Positions 1 to 7,512 of a stretch of 44,566 nucleotides of DNA are shown one piece after another. The stretch is from contig CASFLH010000040.1 of NCBI GenBank assembly GCA_949295505.1, positions 1 through 44,566 on the forward strand, in the 5' to 3' direction. How positions within the stretch are numbered: the stretch's first letter is position 1; each line of letters begins with the position of its first letter. The notes below the pieces were generated by a model. It was given only the letters and a program-made list of their open reading frames with translations. It had not been told where the DNA came from and did no database searches. A program made the translations under genes and the position numbers. This DNA is from an uncultured Spirochaetales bacterium. Lineage in GTDB: Bacteria; Spirochaetota; Spirochaetia; Sphaerochaetales; Sphaerochaetaceae.

Positions 1-1
1 G

Positions 2-88
2 CTTGGTGTTGATCTCGATACAGGAGACGTTGGATTTTCTGGTGATTTTTATGTTTCACCATCGCTTTCAATTGGAATCAGATATTAA
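2..88 (+). CDS. C-terminal end of a probable outer-membrane beta-barrel protein (partial)
   Basis: An open frame enters from the left edge and stops at TAA 86-88, giving 28 residues that end in ...SIGIRY. The alternating polar/hydrophobic pattern (GDFYVSPSLSIGIRY) and the terminal aromatic residue are what is expected of the last transmembrane strand of an outer-membrane beta-barrel, where the C-terminal aromatic acts as the assembly signal for the BAM machinery. A hairpin terminator follows at 110-138. The identity of the protein cannot be told from so short a piece, and the beta-barrel reading is inference from the strand pattern only. Confidence 0.5.
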   Translation, partial: LGVDLDTGDVGFSGDFYVSPSLSIGIRY

Positions 89-109
89 CATAATTAAGAA
101 TACTCATAT

Positions 110-138
110 GGAGGCGGAGCACCAACCCCGCCTCTTTC
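110..138 (+). terminator. Rho-independent terminator after the left-edge gene
   Basis: GAGGCGG (111-117) pairs perfectly with CCGCCTC (128-134) around a 10-base loop and is followed by TTT. It lies between the plus-strand gene ending at 88 and the minus-strand gene ending at 160, so it may serve both directions, although the minus side has no T run. A similar but weaker GGCGGAGC...CCCCGC element occurs near 3468-3491. Confidence 0.6.
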
Positions 139-159
139 CATCATTCATCGTGAAACGAA

Positions 160-735
160 TCAACCCAGCATTCTATTCAATACACCGAGTGTCCAGTTCA
201 GTGAATTCCTTATTATGAATTCCTTATTATCTATGCGCATAACCGCAACGCTATGGGGAGATGCAAAGAAGAAGTACCATGAAACATCCAAGGCTCCTGT
301 CTGGGGATCGACATAATACACCGTTCCATGGCTGTTCTCCGCTATAAAAAGATGTCCCTTGTGTTGTCCAATCCAATCGACCTTGACTATCGCCCTGCTT
401 GATTCTCCGTATTTTCTCATCAGAGCTTCGACTTTCCACTTCGCCTGCTCTGCAGAATCCGCATGGCAATACTCCACTTTATGGTCAGTGAAAACGGCTG
501 GCCATCCAACCTCGTCAACTATATAAGGGAGAGCATCCGGTCTGTCAAACAGAATCGGTTTGGCTATGGCATCAAAGCCTCGGCGCCGTGCTTCATAGGC
601 AACGACACAACGCTGACAATTCTCGGTGTATTCAGGATCATGAGTAGAGAATCCGGGATTGGTCCCGAGGACTGCATCCATTGCTGCTGATTCTTCATCA
701 TTCAGGTGAACAGGAAGGATTCCTTTCGCTTTCAT
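160..735 (-). CDS. Stand-alone papain-fold (Tox-PL-like) protein
   Basis: A protein of 191 residues with the hallmarks I associate with the papain-fold toxin 1 / Tox-PL (putative glutamine deamidase) family: an NCQRC motif (Asn39-Cys40, Cys43) followed by a YEARRRG stretch, a GHLFIAE segment with the candidate catalytic His128, and VDPQTG with Asp143 and Gln145 completing a Cys-His-Asp/Gln triad. There is no signal peptide, membrane segment or large toxin-delivery region; the domain is essentially the whole protein. ATG at 735 is chosen because AAGGTG lies 6-8 bases upstream; GTG at 744 would overlap the upstream stop but lacks a ribosome site. It is the third gene of the MATE/kinase operon, so probably MarR-controlled. 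Family assignment is from motif memory; the substrate is unknown. Confidence 0.7.
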   Translation of the reverse strand: MKAKGILPVHLNDEESAAMDAVLGTNPGFSTHDPEYTENCQRCVVAYEARRRGFDAIAKPILFDRPDALPYIVDEVGWPAVFTDHKVEYCHADSAEQAKWKVEALMRKYGESSRAIVKVDWIGQHKGHLFIAENSHGTVYYVDPQTGALDVSWYFFFASPHSVAVMRIDNKEFIIRNSLNWTLGVLNRMLG

Positions 736-740
736 TTGTT

Positions 741-1361
741 TCACCTTGAAATATCATAAGAAGATTTGAACATGCTGACGATTGTATTAACACATACCTC
801 TTCGCCAAGCGATCCACTGTTCAGGCATAAATCATAATTCTGTGCTATCCCCCAAGGACGATCAGTATAGTGTGAATAGTAGATTCTCCTGCGTGTATCC
901 TTATCCTCTATTCTCTTCTGGATAGGCTTGTCAGTATTCCCATAGCGCTTCAGGATTCTTCTAGCACGATCTTCGGTATCAGAACAGATGAAGACATTGA
1001 GGCAATCCTTCCGGTCTCTCAGGATGTAATCACTGCATCGTCCGACTATCACACAGCTTTCCTTTTCGGCAAGTTCACTTATGACCTTCGATTGCGCAAA
1101 GAATATCGTATCGGCAGGTGTCGGTTCGTTGCGGTCATTCAGAGACCTGTTGACAACTATATTGAACAGAAACCTGTTTTTGGCATTTGAATACTCAGAA
1201 GCCTCCTTGATGAACTCCTCTGAAAATCCTGTTTCTGCAGCGATCTTCTCAATCAATGCCTGATCATAGAATCCTATGCCAAGTCTCTCTGCCACAGCCT
1301 TTCCTATACTGTGGCCTCCGCTTCCAAACTCCCTGCTGATTGTTATGATTCTCTTATTCAT
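741..1361 (-). CDS. Cytidylate kinase-like family protein
   Basis: A protein of 206 residues beginning MNKRIITISREFGSGGHSIG, the N-terminal signature of the cytidylate-kinase-like family: a P-loop variant (GSGGHSIGK) preceded by ISRE, then LGIGFYD. Members are P-loop nucleoside-monophosphate-kinase relatives, but their true substrate is generally unproven. GGAGGAAAGG sits just before the ATG, and the start overlaps the MATE stop as ATGA, implying translational coupling. Its own stop is immediately before the papain-fold gene. The middle region with SDTEDRARRILKRYG and the C-terminal INYD-like segment NYDLCLNSG resemble the lid and base-recognition parts of the family. Similar MATE-kinase pairs occur, to my knowledge, in clostridia, which would fit acquisition of the block. 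Confidence 0.85.
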   Translation of the reverse strand: MNKRIITISREFGSGGHSIGKAVAERLGIGFYDQALIEKIAAETGFSEEFIKEASEYSNAKNRFLFNIVVNRSLNDRNEPTPADTIFFAQSKVISELAEKESCVIVGRCSDYILRDRKDCLNVFICSDTEDRARRILKRYGNTDKPIQKRIEDKDTRRRIYYSHYTDRPWGIAQNYDLCLNSGSLGEEVCVNTIVSMFKSSYDISR

Positions 1362-2746
1362 ATCCTTTCCTCCTGATTCCTTGATAATCCATCCATCTTC
1401 CTGATTTCTCTGGCACATAGAATCAGACAGAGAATGAAAGCAAAAGCATCTGCAACCGGATCTGCCATAAGAACACCATCAAGCCCGAAGATAGGAGCAA
1501 GAATAAGCATTGCAGGTATGTAGAAGATAAGCTGCTTTGAAAGGGAAGCGACTGCCGCTTTGACAGGCTGGCCGATAGCCTGGAAGAACACACCAGTGCA
1601 CATCTGCAATCCGTTGAGGAATGTCAGAAGCAGATAGATGCGGAAGCATCTGACTGCGAACTCCTCATACAAAGCTGATTCCGTACCGAATATTCTTATG
1701 AGCTGCAATGGGAAGCACTGGAAGATAGCCCAGGACAGCACTGTTATGATGGTGCAGACAACTGAGCCTAGAAGGAATGTCTTCTTCACCCTATCATATT
1801 TCTTCGCTCCGAAATTGAAGCCGATGATAGGCTGGCTACCGCTTGCGACGCCTATACCGATGGAGAATGCTATCATGCTCACCTTCATGCAGAGTCCAAA
1901 TGTGGTAAGAGGGATATCTGCTCCGTATTCTGATAATGCACCGTATTGCGTAAGCAGGTTATTTGAAACAAATGCAACCACAGTTGACGTGAGATTGTTG
2001 AAGCAACTCGCGAAACCAAGGCTTGCAAGACGCCCTGATATCGACCACTTCATGACCAATGAAAATCGTGTGAATCTGATTGTCTGGAACTTAAACAGGT
2101 ATGCAATATTGAAAAGCAGTCCGATGAACTGAGAGAGGATTGTTGCAAGAGCGGCTCCTTCCACACCCCAGTGGAAAACGAAGATGAAAAGCGGATCAAG
2201 AATCGTGTTCAGGATCGCTCCGACCATCATCGAGAACATCGCATAACGCGGACTTCCATCTGTGCGGATAGCGGAATTTATGACTGTTGCAACGATTGCG
2301 AAAGGAAAACCGATGACGATTATGCGTCCGTAGCCGAGGGCATAAGGCATGATGCTATCCGTCGCGCCGAATATCCGGCAGAGTGGTGTGAGGAATATAA
2401 ATGCGAAAGCTGCGAAGATGATACTAACGACACTTGAAATAATGATGGCAGTCCCCACTCCCTTCGCAGCCTTATCAGCATTCCCCTGTCCAAGATTCTG
2501 GCTGAAGAAAGCGGCAAGGCCATCTCCAAAGAGCGCTGCGATGGCTATCGCTATTGTCGAAATAGGAGCAATAATGTTCGTCGCTCCATTGCCAAGGAAC
2601 CCTACCCCCTGACCGATGAATATCTGGTCTACCATGTAGAGCGAGTTGATTATAAGCGAGATAATGCTGGGAATCACATATATCCTCAGCAGCTTTCCGA
2701 TCCGCTCATATCCAAGGGGATTCGCTATTGACTGTTTTCCTATCAT
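1358..2746 (-). CDS. MATE family efflux transporter (MarR-associated)
   Basis: A protein of 462 residues with the twelve hydrophobic helices and twofold repeat of MATE (multidrug and toxin extrusion) transporters. Family-typical segments include LYMVDQIFIGQGVG in helix 1-2, SSVVSIIFAAFAFIF, the mid-protein ASLGFASCFNNL and SGSQPIIGFNFGA at the start of the second-half loop. It should export cationic or drug-like substrates across the inner membrane using a Na+ or H+ gradient. AGGAG stands nine bases before the ATG. The gene lies downstream of marR, with a TTTAGAATTCTAAA palindrome just upstream of its ribosome site, and its stop overlaps the next gene's start by four bases. Confidence 0.93.
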   Translation of the reverse strand: MIGKQSIANPLGYERIGKLLRIYVIPSIISLIINSLYMVDQIFIGQGVGFLGNGATNIIAPISTIAIAIAALFGDGLAAFFSQNLGQGNADKAAKGVGTAIIISSVVSIIFAAFAFIFLTPLCRIFGATDSIMPYALGYGRIIVIGFPFAIVATVINSAIRTDGSPRYAMFSMMVGAILNTILDPLFIFVFHWGVEGAALATILSQFIGLLFNIAYLFKFQTIRFTRFSLVMKWSISGRLASLGFASCFNNLTSTVVAFVSNNLLTQYGALSEYGADIPLTTFGLCMKVSMIAFSIGIGVASGSQPIIGFNFGAKKYDRVKKTFLLGSVVCTIITVLSWAIFQCFPLQLIRIFGTESALYEEFAVRCFRIYLLLTFLNGLQMCTGVFFQAIGQPVKAAVASLSKQLIFYIPAMLILAPIFGLDGVLMADPVADAFAFILCLILCAREIRKMDGLSRNQEERI

Positions 2747-2763
2747 GATTCATTTCTCCTTAA

Positions 2764-2779
2764 ATTTAGAATTCTAAAT
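2764..2779. promoter_or_regulatory. MarR-type operator before the MATE gene
   Basis: ATTTAGAATTCTAAAT is a perfect 16-bp palindrome 18 bases upstream of the MATE start codon. Its core TTAGAATTCTAA is repeated identically at 2849-2860 and 3326-3337 and nowhere noticed in unrelated intergenic regions, so it is very likely the binding site of the neighbouring MarR protein. Confidence 0.75.
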
Positions 2780-2848
2780 ATATTTATGTGATGTTTTCTT
2801 AACTTGTTATTCACTCATGTCATCGGAAGTTCCTGTTCCTGTATTTAT

Positions 2849-2860
2849 TTAGAATTCTAA
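2849..2860. promoter_or_regulatory. MarR-type operator between marR and the MATE gene
   Basis: Second exact copy of TTAGAATTCTAA, 21 bases after the marR stop codon. On the minus strand it lies just after TTGCCA (2868-2873 region), so it may cover an internal promoter for the MATE/kinase/papain-fold genes. Confidence 0.7.
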
Positions 2861-2881
2861 TTATATTGGCAAGAATAACAT

Positions 2882-3307
2882 CTATTCGATGTTCCTCGTC
2901 ATCTGCACCAAGACGCTGTCAAATATCTTCAGATCGTCATCAGATATGCCGACAAACATGCTTTTCATATAATCATCTATCCTGCCAACGATATCGTTCT
3001 CTATTTCGTACGTTTTATCAGTTAGGACAAGCTTCTTATACCGGCCATCGCCTTCAATGTTCTCTCTTCTCAGATATCCATTCTTCTCAAGATTGTTTAT
3101 AAGGCTGTTGACCGATGATGGCTTAATTTCAAGAAATTCCTCAAGATCTTTAGGAAAGATATCCCTTTTCTTGGACTCCAGAATGATGAAATGCAGGACA
3201 AGGGCCTGGATGCTTGTGAGCGTAGACTCGGTGAAGTAGCTGGAAAAATAACGCCGCATTTTCCTGTTCAGCTTGTCGAACTTTTCCATAAGCATTCTCT
3301 CATCCAT
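2882..3307 (-). CDS. MarR family transcriptional regulator
   Basis: A protein of 141 residues with the winged-helix layout of MarR dimers: an N-terminal dimerisation helix, the recognition region EIKPSSVNSLINNLEKNGYL at about 79-98, and a wing with GDGRYKKLVLTDK. It most likely represses itself and the downstream MATE operon, being relieved by a small-molecule ligand such as a transported drug. The support is three identical palindromes placed at its own promoter and before the MATE gene. GGAG lies nine bases before the start codon. The ligand cannot be inferred. Confidence 0.9.
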   Translation of the reverse strand: MDERMLMEKFDKLNRKMRRYFSSYFTESTLTSIQALVLHFIILESKKRDIFPKDLEEFLEIKPSSVNSLINNLEKNGYLRRENIEGDGRYKKLVLTDKTYEIENDIVGRIDDYMKSMFVGISDDDLKIFDSVLVQMTRNIE

Positions 3308-3325
3308 AGAACCGCTCCTACATAA

Positions 3326-3375
3326 TTAGAATTCTAAACACACATAGTAATACTCACGAACAATTCCATCGTCAA
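3326..3375 (-). promoter_or_regulatory. marR promoter with autoregulatory operator
   Basis: On the minus strand TTGACG (3370-3375) and TATTAC (3347-3352) are 17 bases apart. The predicted transcription start falls near 3340, and the third exact TTAGAATTCTAA copy (3326-3337) covers the first transcribed bases, a classic position for repression. The remaining bases up to 3503 hold only a weak GGCGG/CCCCGC hairpin around 3468-3491. Confidence 0.65.
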
Positions 3376-3503
3376 TACATAAGACGAACCTGATTATCAG
3401 TTGCCACCTGTTTATTGGCATTTATGTTCATGAATGTGAATTTCATTTGAGAGTTCAATTTGAGAAAGGCGGAGCATCGCTACCCCGCTCTTCCCAGCAC
3501 ACA

Positions 3504-4039
3504 TCACCGAAGATATGCCAAAAAGTACTCCCGAGCTTCAGTAACAATCTTTTCGATGAATCCAGCTTTTCCTTCCGTATAAGCCCTACGGTCATCAGGG
3601 AAAGAAGAGGCAAGCTGCTTCTTCAGCTTTTCATATTCAGCAGCTCTGTCTGGATGGGAATTCATATAGTCACGGAAAAATATATAGTTATCCCATGCTT
3701 TTCCATGCCATTTCACAATGTGAATATGATGCGTGCGTACATTCCCCTCTCCTATGGTGAAGAGAATCTGACCGGGTACATCACTTCCTCTGTATATGAT
3801 TCCGTATCCTGCCAATTCATCGATATGTGAAGTTACTGATTGAACATCAGCAAGCGCCACAGCTATATCCACAATGGGTTTGCATCTATTGATTTTATGG
3901 CTGTACTTCCTACATGCTGGATATCCCTTGCTTCCGGTATGACTTTCCATAAGATCATTATCACTCTTTCCGCCTCGGTTTTCCATTCATTGTCATGGGG
4001 GAGCAATTCCGTTTTTCCCCTTCCAAGCCCAAGATGCAT
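3504..4039 (-). pseudogene. GrpB-family (UPF0157) nucleotidyltransferase-like gene, frameshifted
   Basis: The 5' part reads from ATG 4039 (GGAG six bases upstream) as LGLGRGKTELLPHD, a typical GrpB-family N-terminus, through HVGSTAIKSIDA, then runs into a stop. The 3' part, one frame away, reads CKPIVDIAVALADV and on through PVHHIHIV-like THHIHIVKWHGKAWDNY to the end at 3504. Adding one base in the run at about 3879-3883 (GCAAACCC on the minus strand) restores the family motif GSTAIKSIDAKPIVDI. So this is a single-base deletion in an otherwise complete gene, or a sequencing error. The family belongs to the nucleotidyltransferase superfamily; its cellular role is poorly known. Confidence 0.8.
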
Positions 4040-4042
4040 CGA

Positions 4043-4219
4043 CTACTCCATGATTTTTCTATGTATACCCTGGCAGTATAGCAAATCCAGAGAGGCAGAG
4101 CATAATTCCCCGCCGATTTCCAGATCATCTTCGGAGAGGGCAAGCTCGAGAATCTCTTCTGTCCTCAGATTTTGCTCACAATAGGCTGTTCCGGCGACAA
4201 GACTCTCATCCAGTTTCAC
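4043..4219 (-). CDS. Small acidic hypothetical protein upstream of the GrpB-family gene
   Basis: An open frame of 58 residues from a GTG at 4219 to TAG at 4043, three bases before the GrpB-family start. It is acidic and leucine-rich (TEEILELALSEDDLEIG), ends GIHRKIME, and has a gene-like composition, and its tail carries the GrpB ribosome site. No clear Shine-Dalgarno sequence precedes the GTG, and no other start is available before an in-frame stop, so it may be the remnant of a longer gene. I do not recognise the family. Confidence 0.35.
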   Translation of the reverse strand: MKLDESLVAGTAYCEQNLRTEEILELALSEDDLEIGGELCSASLDLLYCQGIHRKIME

Positions 4220-4362
4220 CTCTTCGTTAGAAGCTCATTGCCCTCATGACACAACAACGTAAGATTGGCAGAATTTGTTGGAGCATACCTGCATTTCTAT
4301 TCACTTTACCTTGTCCCTCTCCTTATACTGTCACAAAGATGATGAAAGCAATAGGGACAATC

Positions 4363-4878
4363 ATGTATGGTAATTCAATTCAAGGAAAGACCTTCATGGC
4401 CGCGTTCTTCGCACTTTCCTCTCTTATCGGCACAGCAATCATCATCTCTGAAAATCTTGCCGACACCAGCACAGTGGGGATTCTGTGGATCATAGTATCA
4501 TGTCTCATCTATATGATTCTGCATGAGATGATGCATCTTCTTTTCATAATGATATTCTCAGGCAGGAAAATAAGGATATCATTCGTTTTTCCAACAGTTT
4601 CCGTATCATGCGATGAGCTCTTCACCAGAAAGCAGTTCATTGTCATCGCCGCCGCACCTGTTCTGATTCTTGGCATCATACTTTTCCTGCTTCTCTTTCT
4701 CTTGCAAGATAAATATAAATTCCTCCTCAGCATACTTCTTACACTCAACACCGCGGCTTCAGACGGCGATTTCCTGCAGATATTCCAATCGCTGAAATAC
4801 CCGCGGGATGCACTTTTCCAGGATAGAGGCAATGAGACTGCAGTCTACTCAGAAGAGGTTCTGAACAAAGTGTTCTGA
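4363..4878 (+). CDS. Putative membrane zinc metallopeptidase (DUF3267-like)
   Basis: A membrane protein of about 171 residues with an HEMMH zinc-binding motif (His54, Glu55, His58) at the end of a hydrophobic helix and a second conserved segment TLNTAASDGDFLQ containing an Asn and Asp that could supply the third ligand. This pattern matches the DUF3267 putative zincin family. Hydrophobic stretches lie at about 10-30, 39-61 and 92-114. The start is uncertain: ATG 4363 has AGGGAC in front, while in-frame ATGs at 4339 and 4246 would add 8 or 39 residues without a good ribosome site. It is divergent from the small gene ending near 4219. Substrate unknown. Confidence 0.65.
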   Translation: MYGNSIQGKTFMAAFFALSSLIGTAIIISENLADTSTVGILWIIVSCLIYMILHEMMHLLFIMIFSGRKIRISFVFPTVSVSCDELFTRKQFIVIAAAPVLILGIILFLLLFLLQDKYKFLLSILLTLNTAASDGDFLQIFQSLKYPRDALFQDRGNETAVYSEEVLNKVF

Positions 4879-5085
4879 CAGATAGCCTTCTGGATTACAT
4901 TCCTCCTCACCCGTGTCTCATCCACCATGATGAATGAATAGCCGATGAGTCCCAGAAGATATCACTGAAGATATGATCAGGAGAAGCATGAACAATGTGC
5001 ATGCCGGGATGGAGACAGGGAAAAGATAAGGCTGCATGTTATTCTGCCTATCCATACTCATAAAGAGTGGATTTTATCTTGCGTC

Positions 5086-6420
5086 CTAAGCGTTGTCTCG
5101 CGTCCGGTGCATCATCATGAAGTATGCTGTCACGACAATCATGTCAGCAAGAAGCCACGCGAATGGCGTCGAGAATACAACTCCACGATAGCCAGCATAT
5201 ATGGCGAGCAGAATGGAAGCAGAGCATCTGGCGGCAAGCTCTGCTATACAGGCAGCAAACGGAGCTTTGGAATTACCAAGCGACTGGACTGCCGTGCGGT
5301 AAACGCAAAGGATACCAAGGAGAGGATAAAAAGGCACCGTGATAATGAAGAAATCACGGCAATACAGAAATGTATCGGGAGAAGGATTCGCAACAAAGAG
5401 AGGAACAACATACGGCTCAACAATCATGATGATACACATGATTACGGCATCTGTGATCAGAGAAAGAAGCAAGGAGGACCTGACTCCGGTCCTGATTCTC
5501 TCTGTCTCGCCAGCTCCCTGATTCTGGGAAACGTATGCAGATACAGTAGAGACATATGAGCCATTAATCAGTACAGACAGCTGATCCATCTTCGTTGCCG
5601 CCGTATAGCCCGCGATTGCAGCTGTTCCGAATCTATTCACGGAAGACTGCATCACGACCTGCCCTATGCACATTACAGACATCTGAAAACCCATGATGAA
5701 GCCCAGTGACAGATTCCTTCTCAATGCCTGAACATCAGGGTGCCAGTATTTTCTACCTATGCTCATAACGCTATAACGCTTTTTCGCTGATATAAGCGAG
5801 AGAACACCGGAAAGAAGCTGCGACAGCACCGTCGCAAGCGCGGCTCCACCGACTCCCATTCCGAAGGGAACGATGAATACGATATCAAGAACAACGTTCA
5901 GCAATGATGAGATGATAAGGTATATAAGCGGAAGGCGGCTGTCACCTAAGGCCCTGAGTATATTGGAGATAAGATTATAAAGAACGGTCGCGCCGGTTCC
6001 AGCCAGGACTATAAGCATATAGATATAGGCATCGTTCGATATCGCCTCAGGTATTCCCATCATGCTTATGATGCCTTTTGCAAAAATACATGTCACTGCG
6101 GTGATTACAACTGTCACAGCGACTGAAATATAAATCGAGGCCACTATATTGCGCCTGGCATCTTCTTCTCGCCTGCTGCCTATGTCATGAGCGAGGATTA
6201 TCGAGAAGCCACCCGTCATACCTGTAATAAAACACAATATGAAGTAAACAAATACAGAAGTGGCCCCAACAGCAGCCAATGCATCCTCGCCTATTGTCTG
6301 ACCGACAATCAAAGTGTCAGCCAGTGTGTAGAAGAGCTGGAAGAGATTCCCTCCAATCACTGGCAGAGAAAAACGGAACAGAACTGATAACGGACGTCCT
6401 TTTGTAAGATCAACAGCCAT
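5086..6420 (-). CDS. MATE family efflux transporter
   Basis: A protein of 444 residues with twelve predicted helices. The start region (DLTKGRPLSVLFRFSLPVIG) followed by GNLFQLFYTLADTLIVGQTI is the characteristic N-terminal MATE signature, and the second half repeats the pattern with VSAYVSQNQGAGETERI. ATG 6420 is preferred over the upstream 6456 because GAGG lies seven bases before it and the conserved N-terminus begins there. There is no regulator beside it. Bases 4879-5085 downstream and 6457-6705 upstream contain no gene I can support. Confidence 0.92.
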   Translation of the reverse strand: MAVDLTKGRPLSVLFRFSLPVIGGNLFQLFYTLADTLIVGQTIGEDALAAVGATSVFVYFILCFITGMTGGFSIILAHDIGSRREEDARRNIVASIYISVAVTVVITAVTCIFAKGIISMMGIPEAISNDAYIYMLIVLAGTGATVLYNLISNILRALGDSRLPLIYLIISSLLNVVLDIVFIVPFGMGVGGAALATVLSQLLSGVLSLISAKKRYSVMSIGRKYWHPDVQALRRNLSLGFIMGFQMSVMCIGQVVMQSSVNRFGTAAIAGYTAATKMDQLSVLINGSYVSTVSAYVSQNQGAGETERIRTGVRSSLLLSLITDAVIMCIIMIVEPYVVPLFVANPSPDTFLYCRDFFIITVPFYPLLGILCVYRTAVQSLGNSKAPFAACIAELAARCSASILLAIYAGYRGVVFSTPFAWLLADMIVVTAYFMMMHRTRDNA

Positions 6421-6705
6421 ATCGTCCTCACAATCAGGAGGAAATACTAGCTGCATCTGAACACATAGTCCATATCAAAAAAGGCTAAGGAAAATAAGTA
6501 TGATGAGATATCCACCCCAGGATAAGAAACAACATCTGTGACTTTAATTTAGTCAGCGCAGAGCATGGAATCATCGGCGGCTTCATGGTATATTCCTTCC
6601 AAGCGTAGGAGTGTTTGCTAGGATTTCCCTCTTTGAGGATCCTTTTCATTCCAAGACTTATCTTTTGCCGTTTCTGTATCAAACGTCATTGCACAAGGAG
6701 TACTT

Positions 6706-7386
6706 ATGAAAAGAACGTTTTATACGGAAGCCGCATATGCCATAGGCATAATCTTCCTTGCGTTTGGCACAGCATTGATGGAAAAAGCGGATTTCGGCAT
6801 GTCAATGGTTGTTGCGCCTGCATATCTCATCTATCTGAAAGTGTCTGAATATGCGAACTGGTTCACCTTCGGCATGGCAGAATACTGTCTTCAGGCATTC
6901 CTCATAGCCGTGCTTGCGATAATCCTGCATCGATTTAAGCGGAAATACCTTTTCTCCTTCATAACAGCTTTCATCTATGGGAATGTGCTTGATCTCATTA
7001 TGAAAGCACTGAGCATTTCCCAAGGAAACGGAATACTGCTGAGAACAGCATATTACTGTCTCGGACTGATCGTATGCGCAATCGGGGTATCCCTGTTGTT
7101 CAACACCTATATCCCTCCCGAAGCATACGAGCTTTTCGTAAAAGAGTTATCAGAGAGATTCAATCTGGATATCAGCAGGACAAAGACAGTATATGATTGC
7201 TGCAGCTGCATGATAGCCATCACCATGTCATTCCTCTTCATCGGATTCGGACATTTTGAAGGGGTAAAACTGGGAACCGTCTTCTGTGCTCTTGTAAACG
7301 GATGGACAATCGGTCAATGCAGCAAATGGTTAAACAATCACTTCGATTTCACTGATGCTCTCGCATTAAGGAAATTCTTCCAATGA
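6706..7386 (+). CDS. YczE/YitT-like integral membrane protein (DUF6198-like)
   Basis: A protein of 226 residues with an N-terminal helix followed by the phrase ALMEKADFGMSMVVAPAYLI, typical of the YczE/YyaS/YitT group, then further helices near residues 60-75, 78-100, 113-133, 163-183 and 190-205. These are multi-pass inner-membrane proteins of unknown transport or regulatory function. AGGAG precedes the ATG by eight bases. It lies alone between a MATE pump and an aldo/keto reductase on the same strand; a 126-base gap to the reductase leaves co-transcription possible. Confidence 0.75.
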   Translation: MKRTFYTEAAYAIGIIFLAFGTALMEKADFGMSMVVAPAYLIYLKVSEYANWFTFGMAEYCLQAFLIAVLAIILHRFKRKYLFSFITAFIYGNVLDLIMKALSISQGNGILLRTAYYCLGLIVCAIGVSLLFNTYIPPEAYELFVKELSERFNLDISRTKTVYDCCSCMIAITMSFLFIGFGHFEGVKLGTVFCALVNGWTIGQCSKWLNNHFDFTDALALRKFFQ

Positions 7387-7512
7387 TTCAACCTGGTATG
7401 AGCAATAAGCCCCCCTACCCACTGAAAGACAAAACAGTGTTCTCTTGAGGAACCTTTCAGAAATATGGAAAATCCCGAAAAACATGATAAGGTAACGTCA
7501 GAAAGGGAAAAC

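Noticed and set aside
1638..2132. 164-residue plus-strand frame opposite the first MATE gene
   Set aside because: It is antisense to a conserved protein, has no ribosome site and no family resemblance.
4246..4362. N-terminal extension of the zincin-like gene to ATG 4246 or 4339
   Set aside because: No ribosome site stands before these ATGs and the added residues are not like the family; kept only as an alternative start.
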